Source of the DNA: Pseudaminobacter salicylatoxidans
GTDB lineage: Bacteria; Pseudomonadota; Alphaproteobacteria; Rhizobiales; Rhizobiaceae
DNA length: 37,302 nt
Assembly: GCF_003148475.1 (NCBI RefSeq)
Contig: NZ_QGGG01000026.1
Location: 1 to 37,302, forward strand
Reading direction: 5' to 3'
Shown here: one piece after another, positions 18,042-25,657 of the stretch
How the letters are laid out: each line of letters starts with the position of its first letter
Position numbering within the stretch: position 1 is the first letter of the stretch
The notes under the pieces: model-generated
Told to the model about the DNA's origin: nothing
The model's database searches: none
What the model saw: only the letters and a program-made list of their open reading frames with translations
Program-made: the position numbers and the translations under genes

Positions 18042-19286
18042 TTACGGAAGCGCTTGTCCTGCGCGCCTGTTGGCCTGCCGCGCCACGGCCCAGCCAAGCA
18101 GTGCCGCGCCGAGCAGCACCAGCGAGGCGATCAGGAACGAGGCGCCCGGATAGGGCAGCCACGAGCCCTCGCGCAGGGTGAAGGCATAGACCGCGCCGAA
18201 GAACAGCGGCGACACCACGCCGGCAATGCTGGCCACGCTCATATTGGCGCCCTGCAACTGGCCCTGTTCGGATTCGGAGACGCGCTGCGTCATCAGCGAC
18301 TGCAGCGTCGGCATCGCAAGCCCCCAAAGCGCATTGGGGAGCATGGCGAGCGTGAACATCACGCCGGTGGGCGCCAGGCCCATCCAGGCAATGCCGATCG
18401 CGCCGCCAAACAGGCCGAACACCATGGTGGCGCGGTCGCCGAAGCGCTTGACCATCGGCCCCACCAGAACGCCCTGCACCGTCATGTCGAGCAGGCCGAC
18501 CAGGGCCAGCAGCGTGCCGACTTCCCATGCATGCCAGCCGAAGCGATAGCCGGCATAGAGCACGAAGACGGCAGAGAAGACGTGGTGCGAGAAATGCAGC
18601 AGGAAGGTCACGACCGCGAGACCCGACAGTTCCGGATGCGAGCGCAGGAGCATCATTGCGCCGAACGGATTGGCGCGCTTCCACGAAAACGTCATGCGCT
18701 TGGCCGGTGCCAGCGATTCCGGCAGCACGAACAAGCCGTAGAGGAAGGCGATGCCGCTCATGCCCGCCGCGAACCAGAAGGGCGCGCGCGGCGAAATCTC
18801 GCCCAGCACGCCGCCCAGCAGTGGCCCGGCCACGAAGCCGGCGCTGAAGGCCGCACCGATCAGCCCGTAGCCACGCGCACGCTCTTCCGGCGCGGTGATG
18901 TCGGCCATATAGGCAAAGACGGTGGTGAAGCTCGACGAGGTTATGCCGGCGATGATGCGGCCCAGCGCCAGCCACCACAGGTTGGGCGCCAGCGCCATCA
19001 GCACATAGTCTGCGGCAAGCCCAAGGGTGGAAAGCAGGATGACGGGCCGCCGGCCATGCTGGTCGGACAGCGAGCCGATGATCGGCGAGGCGACGAACTG
19101 CATGCCCGCCCACAGCGCCACGAACACGCCGTTGATCCAGCCGGCCTCGGCGTTCGAGCCGGCGAATTCCTCGATCAGCGGCGGTAGCACCGGAATGATG
19201 ATACCCATCGCCACGATGTCGAGAACGGCCGTGACCATGATGAAGGCGATGGCTGCCTTGCGGCGGGAGCCGGAGAGAATGGACAT
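18042..19286 (-). CDS. MFS transporter, TetA/TCR-like multidrug exporter
   Basis: A 414-residue major facilitator protein with about twelve membrane segments. MFS motif A is GSLSDQHGRRPVIL in the loop between helices 2 and 3. A motif-C-like glycine-rich stretch, GAAFSAGFVAGPLLGGVLGE, lies in helix 5, typical of drug/H+ antiporters of the TetA (TCR) group. Substrate and true resistance function cannot be read from sequence, and no tetR gene adjoins it. A good promoter sits 34 bases upstream. It diverges from the aldehyde dehydrogenase gene. Confidence 0.92.
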   Translation of the reverse strand: MSILSGSRRKAAIAFIMVTAVLDIVAMGIIIPVLPPLIEEFAGSNAEAGWINGVFVALWAGMQFVASPIIGSLSDQHGRRPVILLSTLGLAADYVLMALAPNLWWLALGRIIAGITSSSFTTVFAYMADITAPEERARGYGLIGAAFSAGFVAGPLLGGVLGEISPRAPFWFAAGMSGIAFLYGLFVLPESLAPAKRMTFSWKRANPFGAMMLLRSHPELSGLAVVTFLLHFSHHVFSAVFVLYAGYRFGWHAWEVGTLLALVGLLDMTVQGVLVGPMVKRFGDRATMVFGLFGGAIGIAWMGLAPTGVMFTLAMLPNALWGLAMPTLQSLMTQRVSESEQGQLQGANMSVASIAGVVSPLFFGAVYAFTLREGSWLPYPGASFLIASLVLLGAALLGWAVARQANRRAGQALP

Positions 19287-19319
19287 GGCTGTCGCTCGAA
19301 ATTTTCGCGGGGGAGCGGA

Positions 19320-19347
19320 CTTATACAGGGTGTTTTACTTTGTACAA
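19320..19347 (-). promoter_or_regulatory. promoter of the MFS exporter gene
   Basis: On the minus strand TTGTAC (19342-19347) and TATAAG (19320-19325) are 16 bases apart and end 34 bases before the ATG at 19286. The stretch is AT-rich against GC-rich surroundings. The -35 element lies in the 8-bp palindrome TTGTACAA, which could be part of a repressor site; that is speculative. Confidence 0.55.
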
Positions 19348-19544
19348 GCTTGCCGCATAAGTCTCCTGACAGCGGCATGTCGGAGCGGTGCGGCTGGACC
19401 AGTCATTTTTCACGCGCGCGTGGTTTGAACCGCGGCTTCATCGTTGCTAACTAGAGCACGATTTCATCAGTCTGGCCGCAATCGTTGCGGAAGGATGGGC
19501 GGCGCCAGCCGTTCGCCGTCGACAGGCATGCAAGGGAGAGTTTT

Positions 19545-20990
19545 ATGCTGCGCAAGACCGATTTCTTTATCGATGGCCGCTGGGTCGCGCCGGTTACGCC
19601 GAAGGAACTGGAGGTCATCAACCCGGCCGACGAGCAGCCCTTCGCGGTGATCTCGCTGGGCTCGTCCGCCGATGTCGACAAGGCGGTCGCCGCCGCGCGC
19701 CAGGCCTTCGAGAACTGGAGCCGCACCGGCCGCGAGGAGCGCCTAGCCTATCTGGAAAAGCTGCTTGAGGTCTACAAGAAGCGCATGCCGGAGATGTCGA
19801 AGGCCATTTCCAGCGAAATGGGCGCGCCGATGAAGCTCGCCACCGAGGCGCAGGCTTCCGTCGGCGCCTATCACATCAAGAACTTCATCCGCGAGCTGAA
19901 GGAATTCGAGTTCGAGCATCAGCTCAGCGAGATCGCGCCCAACGACCGCATCGTGCATGAGCCGATCGGCGTGTGCGGCCTCATCACGCCGTGGAACTGG
20001 CCGATGAACCAGGTGACGCTGAAGGTGGTGCCTGCCATTGCCGTCGGCTGCACCGTGGTGCTGAAGCCTTCCGAGATTGCGCCGATGTCGTCCATGCTCT
20101 TTGCCGAGATCATGGAAGAGGCGGGCTTCCCGGCCGGCGTCTTCAACCTCGTCAATGGCGACGGCCCGTCGGTGGGCGAGGCGATGTCGCGTCATCCCGG
20201 CATCGACATGATGTCGTTCACCGGTTCCACGCGCGCCGGCGTCGCCGTCACCAGGGCCTCGGCCGAGACGGTCAAGCGGGTGACGCTGGAGCTTGGCGGC
20301 AAGTCGCCCAACATCGTCTTCGCCGACAGCGACGTGCCGGCTGCGGTCAGGCGCGGCGTGGCGCACTGCTTCGAAAACACCGGCCAGTCGTGCAACGCGC
20401 CCACCCGCATGCTGGTCGAGCGTTCGATCTACGACCAGGCCGTCGAGGTGGCCCGCGAGGCGGCGGATGAGACAAAGGTCGGCAATCCGGTGGAGGATGG
20501 CGGCCATATCGGCCCGGTCGTCTCGGCTGCCCAGTTCGACAAGATCCAGGGCCTGATCGAAGCAGGCATCAAGGAAGGCGCGCGGCTGGTGGCCGGCGGC
20601 ACGGGCCGTCCGGAGGGCTTCAACCGCGGCTATTTCGTGCGTCCGACCATCTTCGCCGATGTCTCCAACGACATGCGCATCGCGCAGGAAGAGGTGTTCG
20701 GCCCGGTGCTGGCGATGATCCCCTTCGACACCGAGGATCAGGCGATCGAGATCGCCAACGACACGCCCTACGGTCTCTCCGGCTATGTGCAGACCGGCAG
20801 CCAGGAGCGTGCTCACCGCGTGGCGCGCCGCCTGCGTTCGGGCATGGTGCAGATCAACGGCGCCTCGCGCGGCCCCGGCAGCCCGTTCGGCGGCTACAAG
20901 CAGTCCGGCCTCGGCCGCGAGGGCGGCAAGTGGGGCCTTGAGGATTTCCTCGAGGTGAAGTCGGTTTCCGGCTGGAACACCGGCGCGTAA
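19545..20990 (+). CDS. NAD(P)-dependent aldehyde dehydrogenase
   Basis: A 481-residue ALDH superfamily enzyme oxidising an aldehyde to a carboxylate. GVCGLITPWNWP and VVLKPSE form the cofactor site. FTGSTRAG follows, then the general-base Glu249 in LELGGKSP and the nucleophile Cys283 in NTGQSCNAPTR. EEVFGPV and FGGYKQSGLGREGG complete the family pattern. The start at ATG 19545 has a strong AAGGGAGAG; an upstream in-frame start at 19485 lacks one. The physiological aldehyde is unknown and no pathway genes flank it. A rho-independent terminator follows 17 bases after the stop. Confidence 0.95.
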   Translation: MLRKTDFFIDGRWVAPVTPKELEVINPADEQPFAVISLGSSADVDKAVAAARQAFENWSRTGREERLAYLEKLLEVYKKRMPEMSKAISSEMGAPMKLATEAQASVGAYHIKNFIRELKEFEFEHQLSEIAPNDRIVHEPIGVCGLITPWNWPMNQVTLKVVPAIAVGCTVVLKPSEIAPMSSMLFAEIMEEAGFPAGVFNLVNGDGPSVGEAMSRHPGIDMMSFTGSTRAGVAVTRASAETVKRVTLELGGKSPNIVFADSDVPAAVRRGVAHCFENTGQSCNAPTRMLVERSIYDQAVEVAREAADETKVGNPVEDGGHIGPVVSAAQFDKIQGLIEAGIKEGARLVAGGTGRPEGFNRGYFVRPTIFADVSNDMRIAQEEVFGPVLAMIPFDTEDQAIEIANDTPYGLSGYVQTGSQERAHRVARRLRSGMVQINGASRGPGSPFGGYKQSGLGREGGKWGLEDFLEVKSVSGWNTGA

Positions 20991-21007
20991 CCAAAAGCCG
21001 GTCGAAT

Positions 21008-21038
21008 AAAAAATGCCCCGCTTGCCGGGGCATTTTTT
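21008..21038. terminator. bidirectional rho-independent terminator
   Basis: The 12-bp perfect stem AAAAAATGCCCC (21008-21019) and GGGGCATTTTTT (21027-21038) has loop GCTTGCC, with T runs for both directions. It ends the aldehyde dehydrogenase transcript and the convergent reductase transcript. Confidence 0.94.
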
Positions 21039-21086
21039 GTGTCGGCCGTTTCGGCGAACCGTCATCCCCCGGTGGGGAAAAGCCTG

Positions 21087-22328
21087 TCAGGCCGCGGCGC
21101 TCTTTTGCGAGGCGGCGAAGGCGGCCTTCAGCGCATCGGCCCCTGCGGTCACGGTTTCGGGATGCGGCGAGAAGCCCGCGCCCAGCATCTTGCGGCCGAG
21201 CATATGGTCGGCGGGGCGGTTGACGGATTCGATCGCGATCAGCCGGTTGCCGCCATAATGGTAGACGGAGAACTTGTTGTCGGCCATGTCACCCACGACG
21301 ACGGTGCTGTCGCTTGCCCCGGCAAGGCCGACCATCTGCAGCTTCATGTCGCCGATGTCCGACCAGAACCATGGCACGCTGTCATAACGGCCTTCGTGGC
21401 CAAGAATGGTGCGTGCGGCCAGGCGCGCCTGATCGGTGGCGTTCTGCACCGATTCGAGCCGCACGTCCGTGCCTGAAAACAGGTGGCGATAGTTGGCGGC
21501 ATCGCCGATGGCGAGGATTTCCGGCTGCGAACTGCGCAGGCTGCCGTCCACGCGAATGCCGTTGGAGAGCGTCAGGCCGGCGGTCTGCGCCAGTTCGACA
21601 TTGGGCACCACGCCGATGCCCACGATCACCATTTGCGCCGGCAGCCGCTCGCCGGTTGAGAGGATGGCAGCGGTGACATGGCCGTTGCCGCCCTCCAGCC
21701 GCTGGATCGTGGTCTGCGTCAGCACGCGCACGCCCGTGCTTTCCAGCCGGTGGCGCACATGCGCCGAAATGGCGGGCGCGACCGCGCGGCCGAGCAGGCG
21801 CTCCTGCGCCTCCACCACCGTCACGTTACGGCCGCCAAGCCGCAGCGTGGCGGCGATCTCCAGCCCTATGAAGCCGCCGCCCAGAACGACGACATCGCCG
21901 GTGGTGGCGCTCAATTCGCGAATGAGGCGCGCATCCGCCACCGAGCGCAGCGACAGCACGCCGCCGAGTTCCGCGCCGGCAAGCTTCAGCTCGCGCGGTC
22001 GCGAGCCGGTGGCGAGGATCGCGGCATCGAACGGAATATGATCGCCACCGACCAGATCGAGACGCCGGCCGCCAAGGTCGATGCGCTCAACCATCGTGCC
22101 GGGCCGCAGGTCGATCCGGTTGTTGGAATAGAAGACGTCGGCACGCAGCATCTGCGGCTGGGCGGCAGGGTCCTTGATGAAGGTCTTCGAAAGCGGCGGC
22201 TTGTGGTAGGGCAATTCCGCTTCGTCGCCCACCAGCGTCACCGGCCCGTCATAGCCTTCCTCGCGCAAACTGGCGGCCGCCTGCACCCCGGCATGCCCCG
22301 CACCGACAATAACCACGCCGTTCTTCAT
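21087..22328 (-). CDS. FAD/NAD(P)H-dependent ferredoxin (rubredoxin) reductase-like oxidoreductase
   Basis: A 413-residue two-dinucleotide-binding flavoprotein. The FAD-binding fold opens the chain (VVIVGAGHAGVQAAASLRE). The NAD(P)H-binding fold is VVVLGGGFIGLEIAATLRLGG in the middle, and ILAIGDAANYRHL is the second FAD contact near the C-terminus. This is the putidaredoxin/rhodocoxin/rubredoxin reductase type that feeds electrons to small iron-sulfur proteins. The start is ATG 22328 (MKNGVVIVGAG); a longer frame to 22508 covers non-conserved leader DNA with direct repeats. It diverges from the bfd-bfr series across an Irr-type box, so it is a candidate reductase for Bfd. That partnership is inference; a ferredoxin of another pathway is the alternative. 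Confidence 0.92.
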   Translation of the reverse strand: MKNGVVIVGAGHAGVQAAASLREEGYDGPVTLVGDEAELPYHKPPLSKTFIKDPAAQPQMLRADVFYSNNRIDLRPGTMVERIDLGGRRLDLVGGDHIPFDAAILATGSRPRELKLAGAELGGVLSLRSVADARLIRELSATTGDVVVLGGGFIGLEIAATLRLGGRNVTVVEAQERLLGRAVAPAISAHVRHRLESTGVRVLTQTTIQRLEGGNGHVTAAILSTGERLPAQMVIVGIGVVPNVELAQTAGLTLSNGIRVDGSLRSSQPEILAIGDAANYRHLFSGTDVRLESVQNATDQARLAARTILGHEGRYDSVPWFWSDIGDMKLQMVGLAGASDSTVVVGDMADNKFSVYHYGGNRLIAIESVNRPADHMLGRKMLGAGFSPHPETVTAGADALKAAFAASQKSAAA

Positions 22329-22347
22329 GGCACCCGGACTTTTCTCT

Positions 22348-22380
22348 TTCGATCCAGAATAACGCTTCGACCCAGAATAA
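22348..22380. repeat. pair of 15-bp direct repeats in the reductase leader
   Basis: TTCGATCCAGAATAA (22348-22362) and TTCGACCCAGAATAA (22366-22380) differ at one base and repeat with an 18-base period. They end 20 bases upstream of the reductase ATG (minus strand). The spacing of nearly two helical turns suits two protein subunits bound to one DNA face, or it is a chance tandem duplication. I do not recognise the motif. Confidence 0.7.
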
Positions 22381-22529
22381 AGCGCCGCGCTATCGCCAAA
22401 TTGTCCCGTTCCGACAAGGCGATAGCCTTCTGGGTCGCACTTGGGACAGGCCGCTGTCAATAAGGCCGATCGCCGCGCGAAGGAAAGTGGCGACGCCGGT
22501 GACGGCATTGTGGCCGACCTGCCATAAAC

Positions 22530-22563
22530 TTGACATATATAGTTTAGAATAGTTCTAAACTAT
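22530..22563. promoter_or_regulatory. Irr-type iron control element with promoter elements
   Basis: A perfect inverted repeat with 11-bp arms ATAGTTTAGAA (22539-22549) and TTCTAAACTAT (22553-22563), and spacer TAG, contains the Rhizobiales Irr box pattern TTTAGAA-N3-TTCTAAA. A plus-strand -35 element TTGACA (22530-22535) lies immediately before it, so the palindrome covers the expected -10. On the minus strand CTATAT (rc of 22537-22542) resembles a -10 for the divergent reductase gene. Irr accumulates when iron is short and typically represses iron-storage and iron-using genes, which fits the bfd-bfr genes downstream. Confidence 0.82.
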
Positions 22564-22766
22564 TGATTTATAAGGCATATTCTGTCGGATTCCTGTTGAC
22601 TCCCCGCGCCAGTCTGGTTTTATGCATCATGCCTCGATGGGGCAAACCTTTGATGTCTGGGCCTTGAACCCGTTCGATTGGAGGAAGTGGTGTCTGTTTC
22701 TGCCTGCCTGCGCGCTCGCGCGCATCGTTTTTCCCTGCATGTCGAAAGCCTGCCGGTGTCGCACTG

Positions 22767-23273
22767 ATGTCGCTGCGGATCACCGATCATGACGGCCATC
22801 AGGGCTGCTATTTCGAGCGCACGCCGGAAAAGCTGGTTCTGGAAGGCTATCGCCACTGGCTGGCCGGCTTCGAAACCGGCTCCGTCGCGCCCTGGGAGCT
22901 GACGCTTACGCTCTACAGCGAACTGCTCGGCCCCGCTGCGGGTCGGCGCGCCATGAGCGAGCTTTCGCATTTCGTGCGTACGCTCAGGCAATGCGCGGCG
23001 TGTCCGCTGCGCAGCTTCCCCTTCGGTGCGCATCATGTCTGCCGCGACGAATGTCTCGCGCTCGGCCTCATTGCTGCCTTGCAGCACGGGCAGGAGCAAA
23101 CGGCGCTTTTGTGCCTGGACGCCATGGCGTGTCGTCCGCTGCAGCAGGCCGTCGGCGCGGCGGCCGGCGATTTTGCCCAAACCCTTTCGGGCCTGGATCA
23201 GCATCTCCTGCCCATTCCGCAAGGCGCGATCGAAGACGTGCTGTCGCGCGCAACGGCCAGGACGATCCATTGA
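22767..23273 (+). CDS. uncharacterised Cys-rich protein of the iron-storage locus
   Basis: A 168-residue protein I do not recognise. It is predicted soluble, with no signal peptide or membrane segment. Seven cysteines occur (14, 76, 79, 92, 96, 116, 122). Four cluster as C76-x2-C79 (RQCAACP) and C92-x3-C96 (HHVCRDEC), with His89 and His90 beside them, which could bind a metal or Fe-S cluster. Aromatic residues are dense near the N-terminus (CYFERTPEKLVLEGYRHWLAGFE). The ATG at 22767 lacks a clear ribosome-binding site and the frame is open upstream, so the start is uncertain. It is the first gene downstream of the Irr box and is followed after 8 bases by a small exported peptide, then bfd and bfr, suggesting an iron-linked role. 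Coding style matches its neighbours. Confidence 0.72.
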   Translation: MSLRITDHDGHQGCYFERTPEKLVLEGYRHWLAGFETGSVAPWELTLTLYSELLGPAAGRRAMSELSHFVRTLRQCAACPLRSFPFGAHHVCRDECLALGLIAALQHGQEQTALLCLDAMACRPLQQAVGAAAGDFAQTLSGLDQHLLPIPQGAIEDVLSRATARTIH

Positions 23274-23281
23274 CGAGGCAT

Positions 23282-23467
23282 ATGATGAGACCAGCAGTAA
23301 TGACGGTTCGCAATGCCCGCCTGGCGGCAGTGGCAGCCACGGCGGCGCTGACGGCGGCGGCTTTCATCCTTCCGGCCAAGGCGACGGTTTCGACGGTGCA
23401 GAAGCATGAGGTCTTCGCGCCGAAACCCGAGGTCAGGACGGCATCTTCCAATGTGTCCTTTCACTGA
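23282..23467 (+). CDS. small exported peptide (61 aa)
   Basis: This frame encodes 61 residues. A basic start with several Met (MMRPAVMTVRNAR) is followed by a hydrophobic stretch rich in Ala (LAAVAATAALTAAAFILP), then AKA, a good signal-peptidase site. The mature part would be about 27 residues (TVSTVQKHEVFAPKPEVRT and onwards), without Cys. It starts 8 bases after the upstream stop and ends 64 bases before bfd. A weak GAGG (23275-23278) precedes the ATG. No known family is recognised. The signal-peptide shape and operon position support a real gene; it could still be a chance frame. Confidence 0.55.
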   Translation: MMRPAVMTVRNARLAAVAATAALTAAAFILPAKATVSTVQKHEVFAPKPEVRTASSNVSFH

Positions 23468-23531
23468 GGAAAGCGCATAAGAATTCCAGCCAAGCGGCGC
23501 AACAGGACGCCGCCAGCCAGCAGAGCAAGAC

Positions 23532-23843
23532 ATGCTTGTATGCCACTGTAACCTGATAGCCGAGAAGGAGATCGAAGACGCGATCATAGAGCTTCTCCAA
23601 GCCGATCCCTGGCAACTCGTCGTGCCGGCGAAGGTCTATCATTCGCTGAAGAAGCGCGGACGCTGTTGCGGCTGCTTCCCAAATGTGGTGGAAACTATCA
23701 TTCGGGTCACCGAGCACTACCATCAGAGCTTGGTCACGAGTGAGATGGATGTCGTTTCACACCTGGACCGCGTGAGGGATTTGCGGGTCCAATATGGGAG
23801 CAGAAGCCATGAAGGGCGAAAAACAGGTCATCGAGCGGCTTAA
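23532..23843 (+). CDS. bfd: bacterioferritin-associated ferredoxin-like [2Fe-2S] protein
   Basis: A 103-residue protein with the BFD-like Fer2 fold. [18 protein letters not shown] gives cluster ligands C4 and C6, and [16 protein letters not shown] gives C45 and C48 as the second C-x2-C, with an extra C46. In E. coli and Pseudomonas Bfd reduces bacterioferritin to release stored iron. About 64 residues are typical; here the domain ends near residue 68 and about 35 further residues follow. The last 35 bases overlap the start of bfr in another frame, implying translational coupling. The extension carries no recognisable motif. Position beside bfr and downstream of an Irr box supports the call. 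Confidence 0.88.
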   Translation: MLVCHCNLIAEKEIEDAIIELLQADPWQLVVPAKVYHSLKKRGRCCGCFPNVVETIIRVTEHYHQSLVTSEMDVVSHLDRVRDLRVQYGSRSHEGRKTGHRAA

Positions 23844-24294
23844 CGAAGCTCTGTTTCTGGAGCTTGGCGCCGTCAATCAGTACTGGCTCCACTATCGCCT
23901 GCTTGACGACTGGGGCTACACCAGGCTCGCCAAGAAGGAACGCGAGGAATCAATCGAAGAGATGCACCACGCAGACAAGCTGGTACAGCGTATCATCTTC
24001 CTCGAAGGCCATCCCAACCTGCAGTCGGTTGCGCCGCTGCGCATCGGCCAGAATGTGAAGGAAGTGCTCGAGGCCGACCTTGCCGGCGAGTATGATGCCC
24101 GCACCTCCTACAAGAAGTCGCGCGAAATCTGCCAGGAACTCGGCGACTACGTGACCATGAAGCTTTTCGAGGAACTGCTGAAGGACGAGGAGGGCCATAT
24201 CGACTTCCTCGAAACCCAGCTCCAGTTGCTGAACGAGATCGGCGAAGCCAAATACGGCCAGCTCAACGCCGACCCGGCCAACGACGCCGAATAA
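23809..24294 (+). CDS. bfr: bacterioferritin
   Basis: A 161-residue ferritin-like four-helix protein forming a 24-subunit haem-containing iron store. The haem ligand Met52 is present, and so are all six ferroxidase residues at E. coli numbering: Glu18, Glu51, His54, Glu94, Glu127 and His130. Segments [20 protein letters not shown] and [14 protein letters not shown] are diagnostic. The start at ATG 23809 has GGGAG upstream and matches the family N-terminus; an ATG five codons earlier is possible. It overlaps the end of bfd by 35 bases. Irr control from the box at 22539 would raise expression when iron is plentiful. Confidence 0.97.
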   Translation: MKGEKQVIERLNEALFLELGAVNQYWLHYRLLDDWGYTRLAKKEREESIEEMHHADKLVQRIIFLEGHPNLQSVAPLRIGQNVKEVLEADLAGEYDARTSYKKSREICQELGDYVTMKLFEELLKDEEGHIDFLETQLQLLNEIGEAKYGQLNADPANDAE

Positions 24295-24458
24295 TGTGAC
24301 ACCGGCGGCGTCGCCGATGGCGGCGCCGTCTTCAGCGTCGGTACGCTTCCGGAAAATCCGGCGAGGGTTGATTGCCTGGGCGGTTCCAGCCAGTCCAATC
24401 CACCGCCATTTTCGCTGGCGAATTGACGAAACCCGCAAAGCGGCGATAGATCGCGGCC

Positions 24459-24932
24459 ATGAACACGCCCTCCCAAAACTCCCCCATTGTCGGCGTTGTC
24501 CGACTTCCCGAAGCCGGCGGTCTCGAATTGCCCGCCTACGCCACCGCCGGCGCTGCCGGTATGGATCTGCGCGCGGCGGTGCCGGACGACCGGCCGCTTC
24601 TCATCCTTCCCGGCCGGCGCGCGCTGGTGCCGACCGGTCTGATCTTCGAAATTCCCGAAGGCTTTGAAGGTCAGGTGCGGCCGCGCTCCGGCCTTGCCTT
24701 CAAGCACGGCATCACCTGCCTCAACACGCCCGGCACCATCGACAGCGATTATCGCGGCGAGGTGAAAGTGCTGCTGGTCAACCACGGCGACGAGGATTTT
24801 TATGTCGAGCGCGGCATGCGCATCGCGCAGATCGTCTTTGCCCCGGTGACGCAGGTGAAGCTCGAGGAGCGCGGCCTTTCAGGTGCGACCGGGCGCGGCG
24901 CGGGCGGCTTTGGCTCGACGGGGCACGCATGA
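24459..24932 (+). CDS. dut: dUTP diphosphatase
   Basis: A 157-residue trimeric dUTPase that hydrolyses dUTP to dUMP and pyrophosphate. All five motifs are in order: GAAGMDLRA (1), [10 protein letters not shown] (2), [11 protein letters not shown] with the catalytic Asp (3), RIAQIVF (4) and [11 protein letters not shown] (5). Its stop overlaps the start of the HAD gene as ATGA, so the two are translationally coupled. It lies 164 bases after bfr and probably has its own promoter. Confidence 0.97.
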   Translation: MNTPSQNSPIVGVVRLPEAGGLELPAYATAGAAGMDLRAAVPDDRPLLILPGRRALVPTGLIFEIPEGFEGQVRPRSGLAFKHGITCLNTPGTIDSDYRGEVKVLLVNHGDEDFYVERGMRIAQIVFAPVTQVKLEERGLSGATGRGAGGFGSTGHA

Positions 24933-25588
24933 CGCCGCCGAAACTCGTCATCTTCGATTGCGACGGCGTGCTGGTCGATACCGAAAATACCGTCAACAAG
25001 GAATTGTCCGGCTGGCTGCGCAAGGCCGGCCTGGACGTCGATTATCAATATTGCCGCAAGACCTTCTCCGGTCGCAGCATGGTGTCGGTGCAGAAGGAGG
25101 TCGAGGCGCAGGGCTACAGTCTGGGCGAGGATTTCGTCGAGCGCTGGAATGCCGGCCTGCCGGACCTGTTTTCCACCCATGGCGTGGAAGCGATCCCGCA
25201 TGTGCGCGACTTCATCGAGGCGGTGCGGGCACAGGAGATCGCCTATTGTGTTGCCTCCTCGGCGCGCGTTTCCAAGATGCATGTGACGCTCGGGCGAACC
25301 GGCCTGCTGTCCTATTTCGAGGACGTGCTGTTCAGCGCCACCATGGTCGGGCGCGCCAAGCCGTTCCCGGATCTTTTTCTCCACGCTGCGGCCACCATGG
25401 GTTTTGAACCGGCCGATTGCATCGTCATCGAGGACAGCGTGCCCGGCACGCAGGCCGGCATCGCCGCGGGCATGCGCGTCTTTTCCTACCATGGCGATCC
25501 GCACACCAATCGTGACGGCCTGGCGGCTGCCGGCGGCATTTTGTTCGACGACATGCGCCAATTGGCAGGAATGATCCCGCTCGGCTGA
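24929..25588 (+). CDS. HAD-superfamily phosphatase (subfamily IA)
   Basis: A 219-residue HAD hydrolase. Motif I is [13 protein letters not shown] with nucleophile Asp10 and acid/base Asp12. Motif II Ser lies in VASSARVSK, the motif III Lys in [10 protein letters not shown], and motif IV in [14 protein letters not shown]. The cap lies between residues 17 and 90. The sequence resembles the sugar-phosphate phosphatase/beta-phosphoglucomutase-like group, but the substrate cannot be assigned. It overlaps dut by four bases and is followed by the PEP-mutase-family gene after 69 bases. Confidence 0.92.
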   Translation: MTPPKLVIFDCDGVLVDTENTVNKELSGWLRKAGLDVDYQYCRKTFSGRSMVSVQKEVEAQGYSLGEDFVERWNAGLPDLFSTHGVEAIPHVRDFIEAVRAQEIAYCVASSARVSKMHVTLGRTGLLSYFEDVLFSATMVGRAKPFPDLFLHAAATMGFEPADCIVIEDSVPGTQAGIAAGMRVFSYHGDPHTNRDGLAAAGGILFDDMRQLAGMIPLG

Positions 25589-25657
25589 AACGGGTTTGCG
25601 GCGCCATCCCGTCATGGCTAGTATGGCGCCGTTCCACCCTGTTTCGAGGTCGATGCA

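Larger units (their letters stand above)
22329..22766. other. 438-base divergent regulatory region
   Basis: No convincing gene lies here. It separates the ferredoxin-reductase-like gene (minus) from the iron-storage series (plus). It holds a pair of 15-bp direct repeats near the reductase start and an Irr-type palindrome near the middle, each listed separately. About 200 bases lie between the palindrome and each start codon, so both transcripts may carry long leaders. The plus-strand leader 22564-22766 shows no other structure I recognise. Confidence 0.6.

Noticed and set aside
19453-19462. AGAGCACGAT as a third copy of the short palindromic element
   Set aside because: Only one arm is recognisable and no matching inverted arm follows, so a repeat is not supported.
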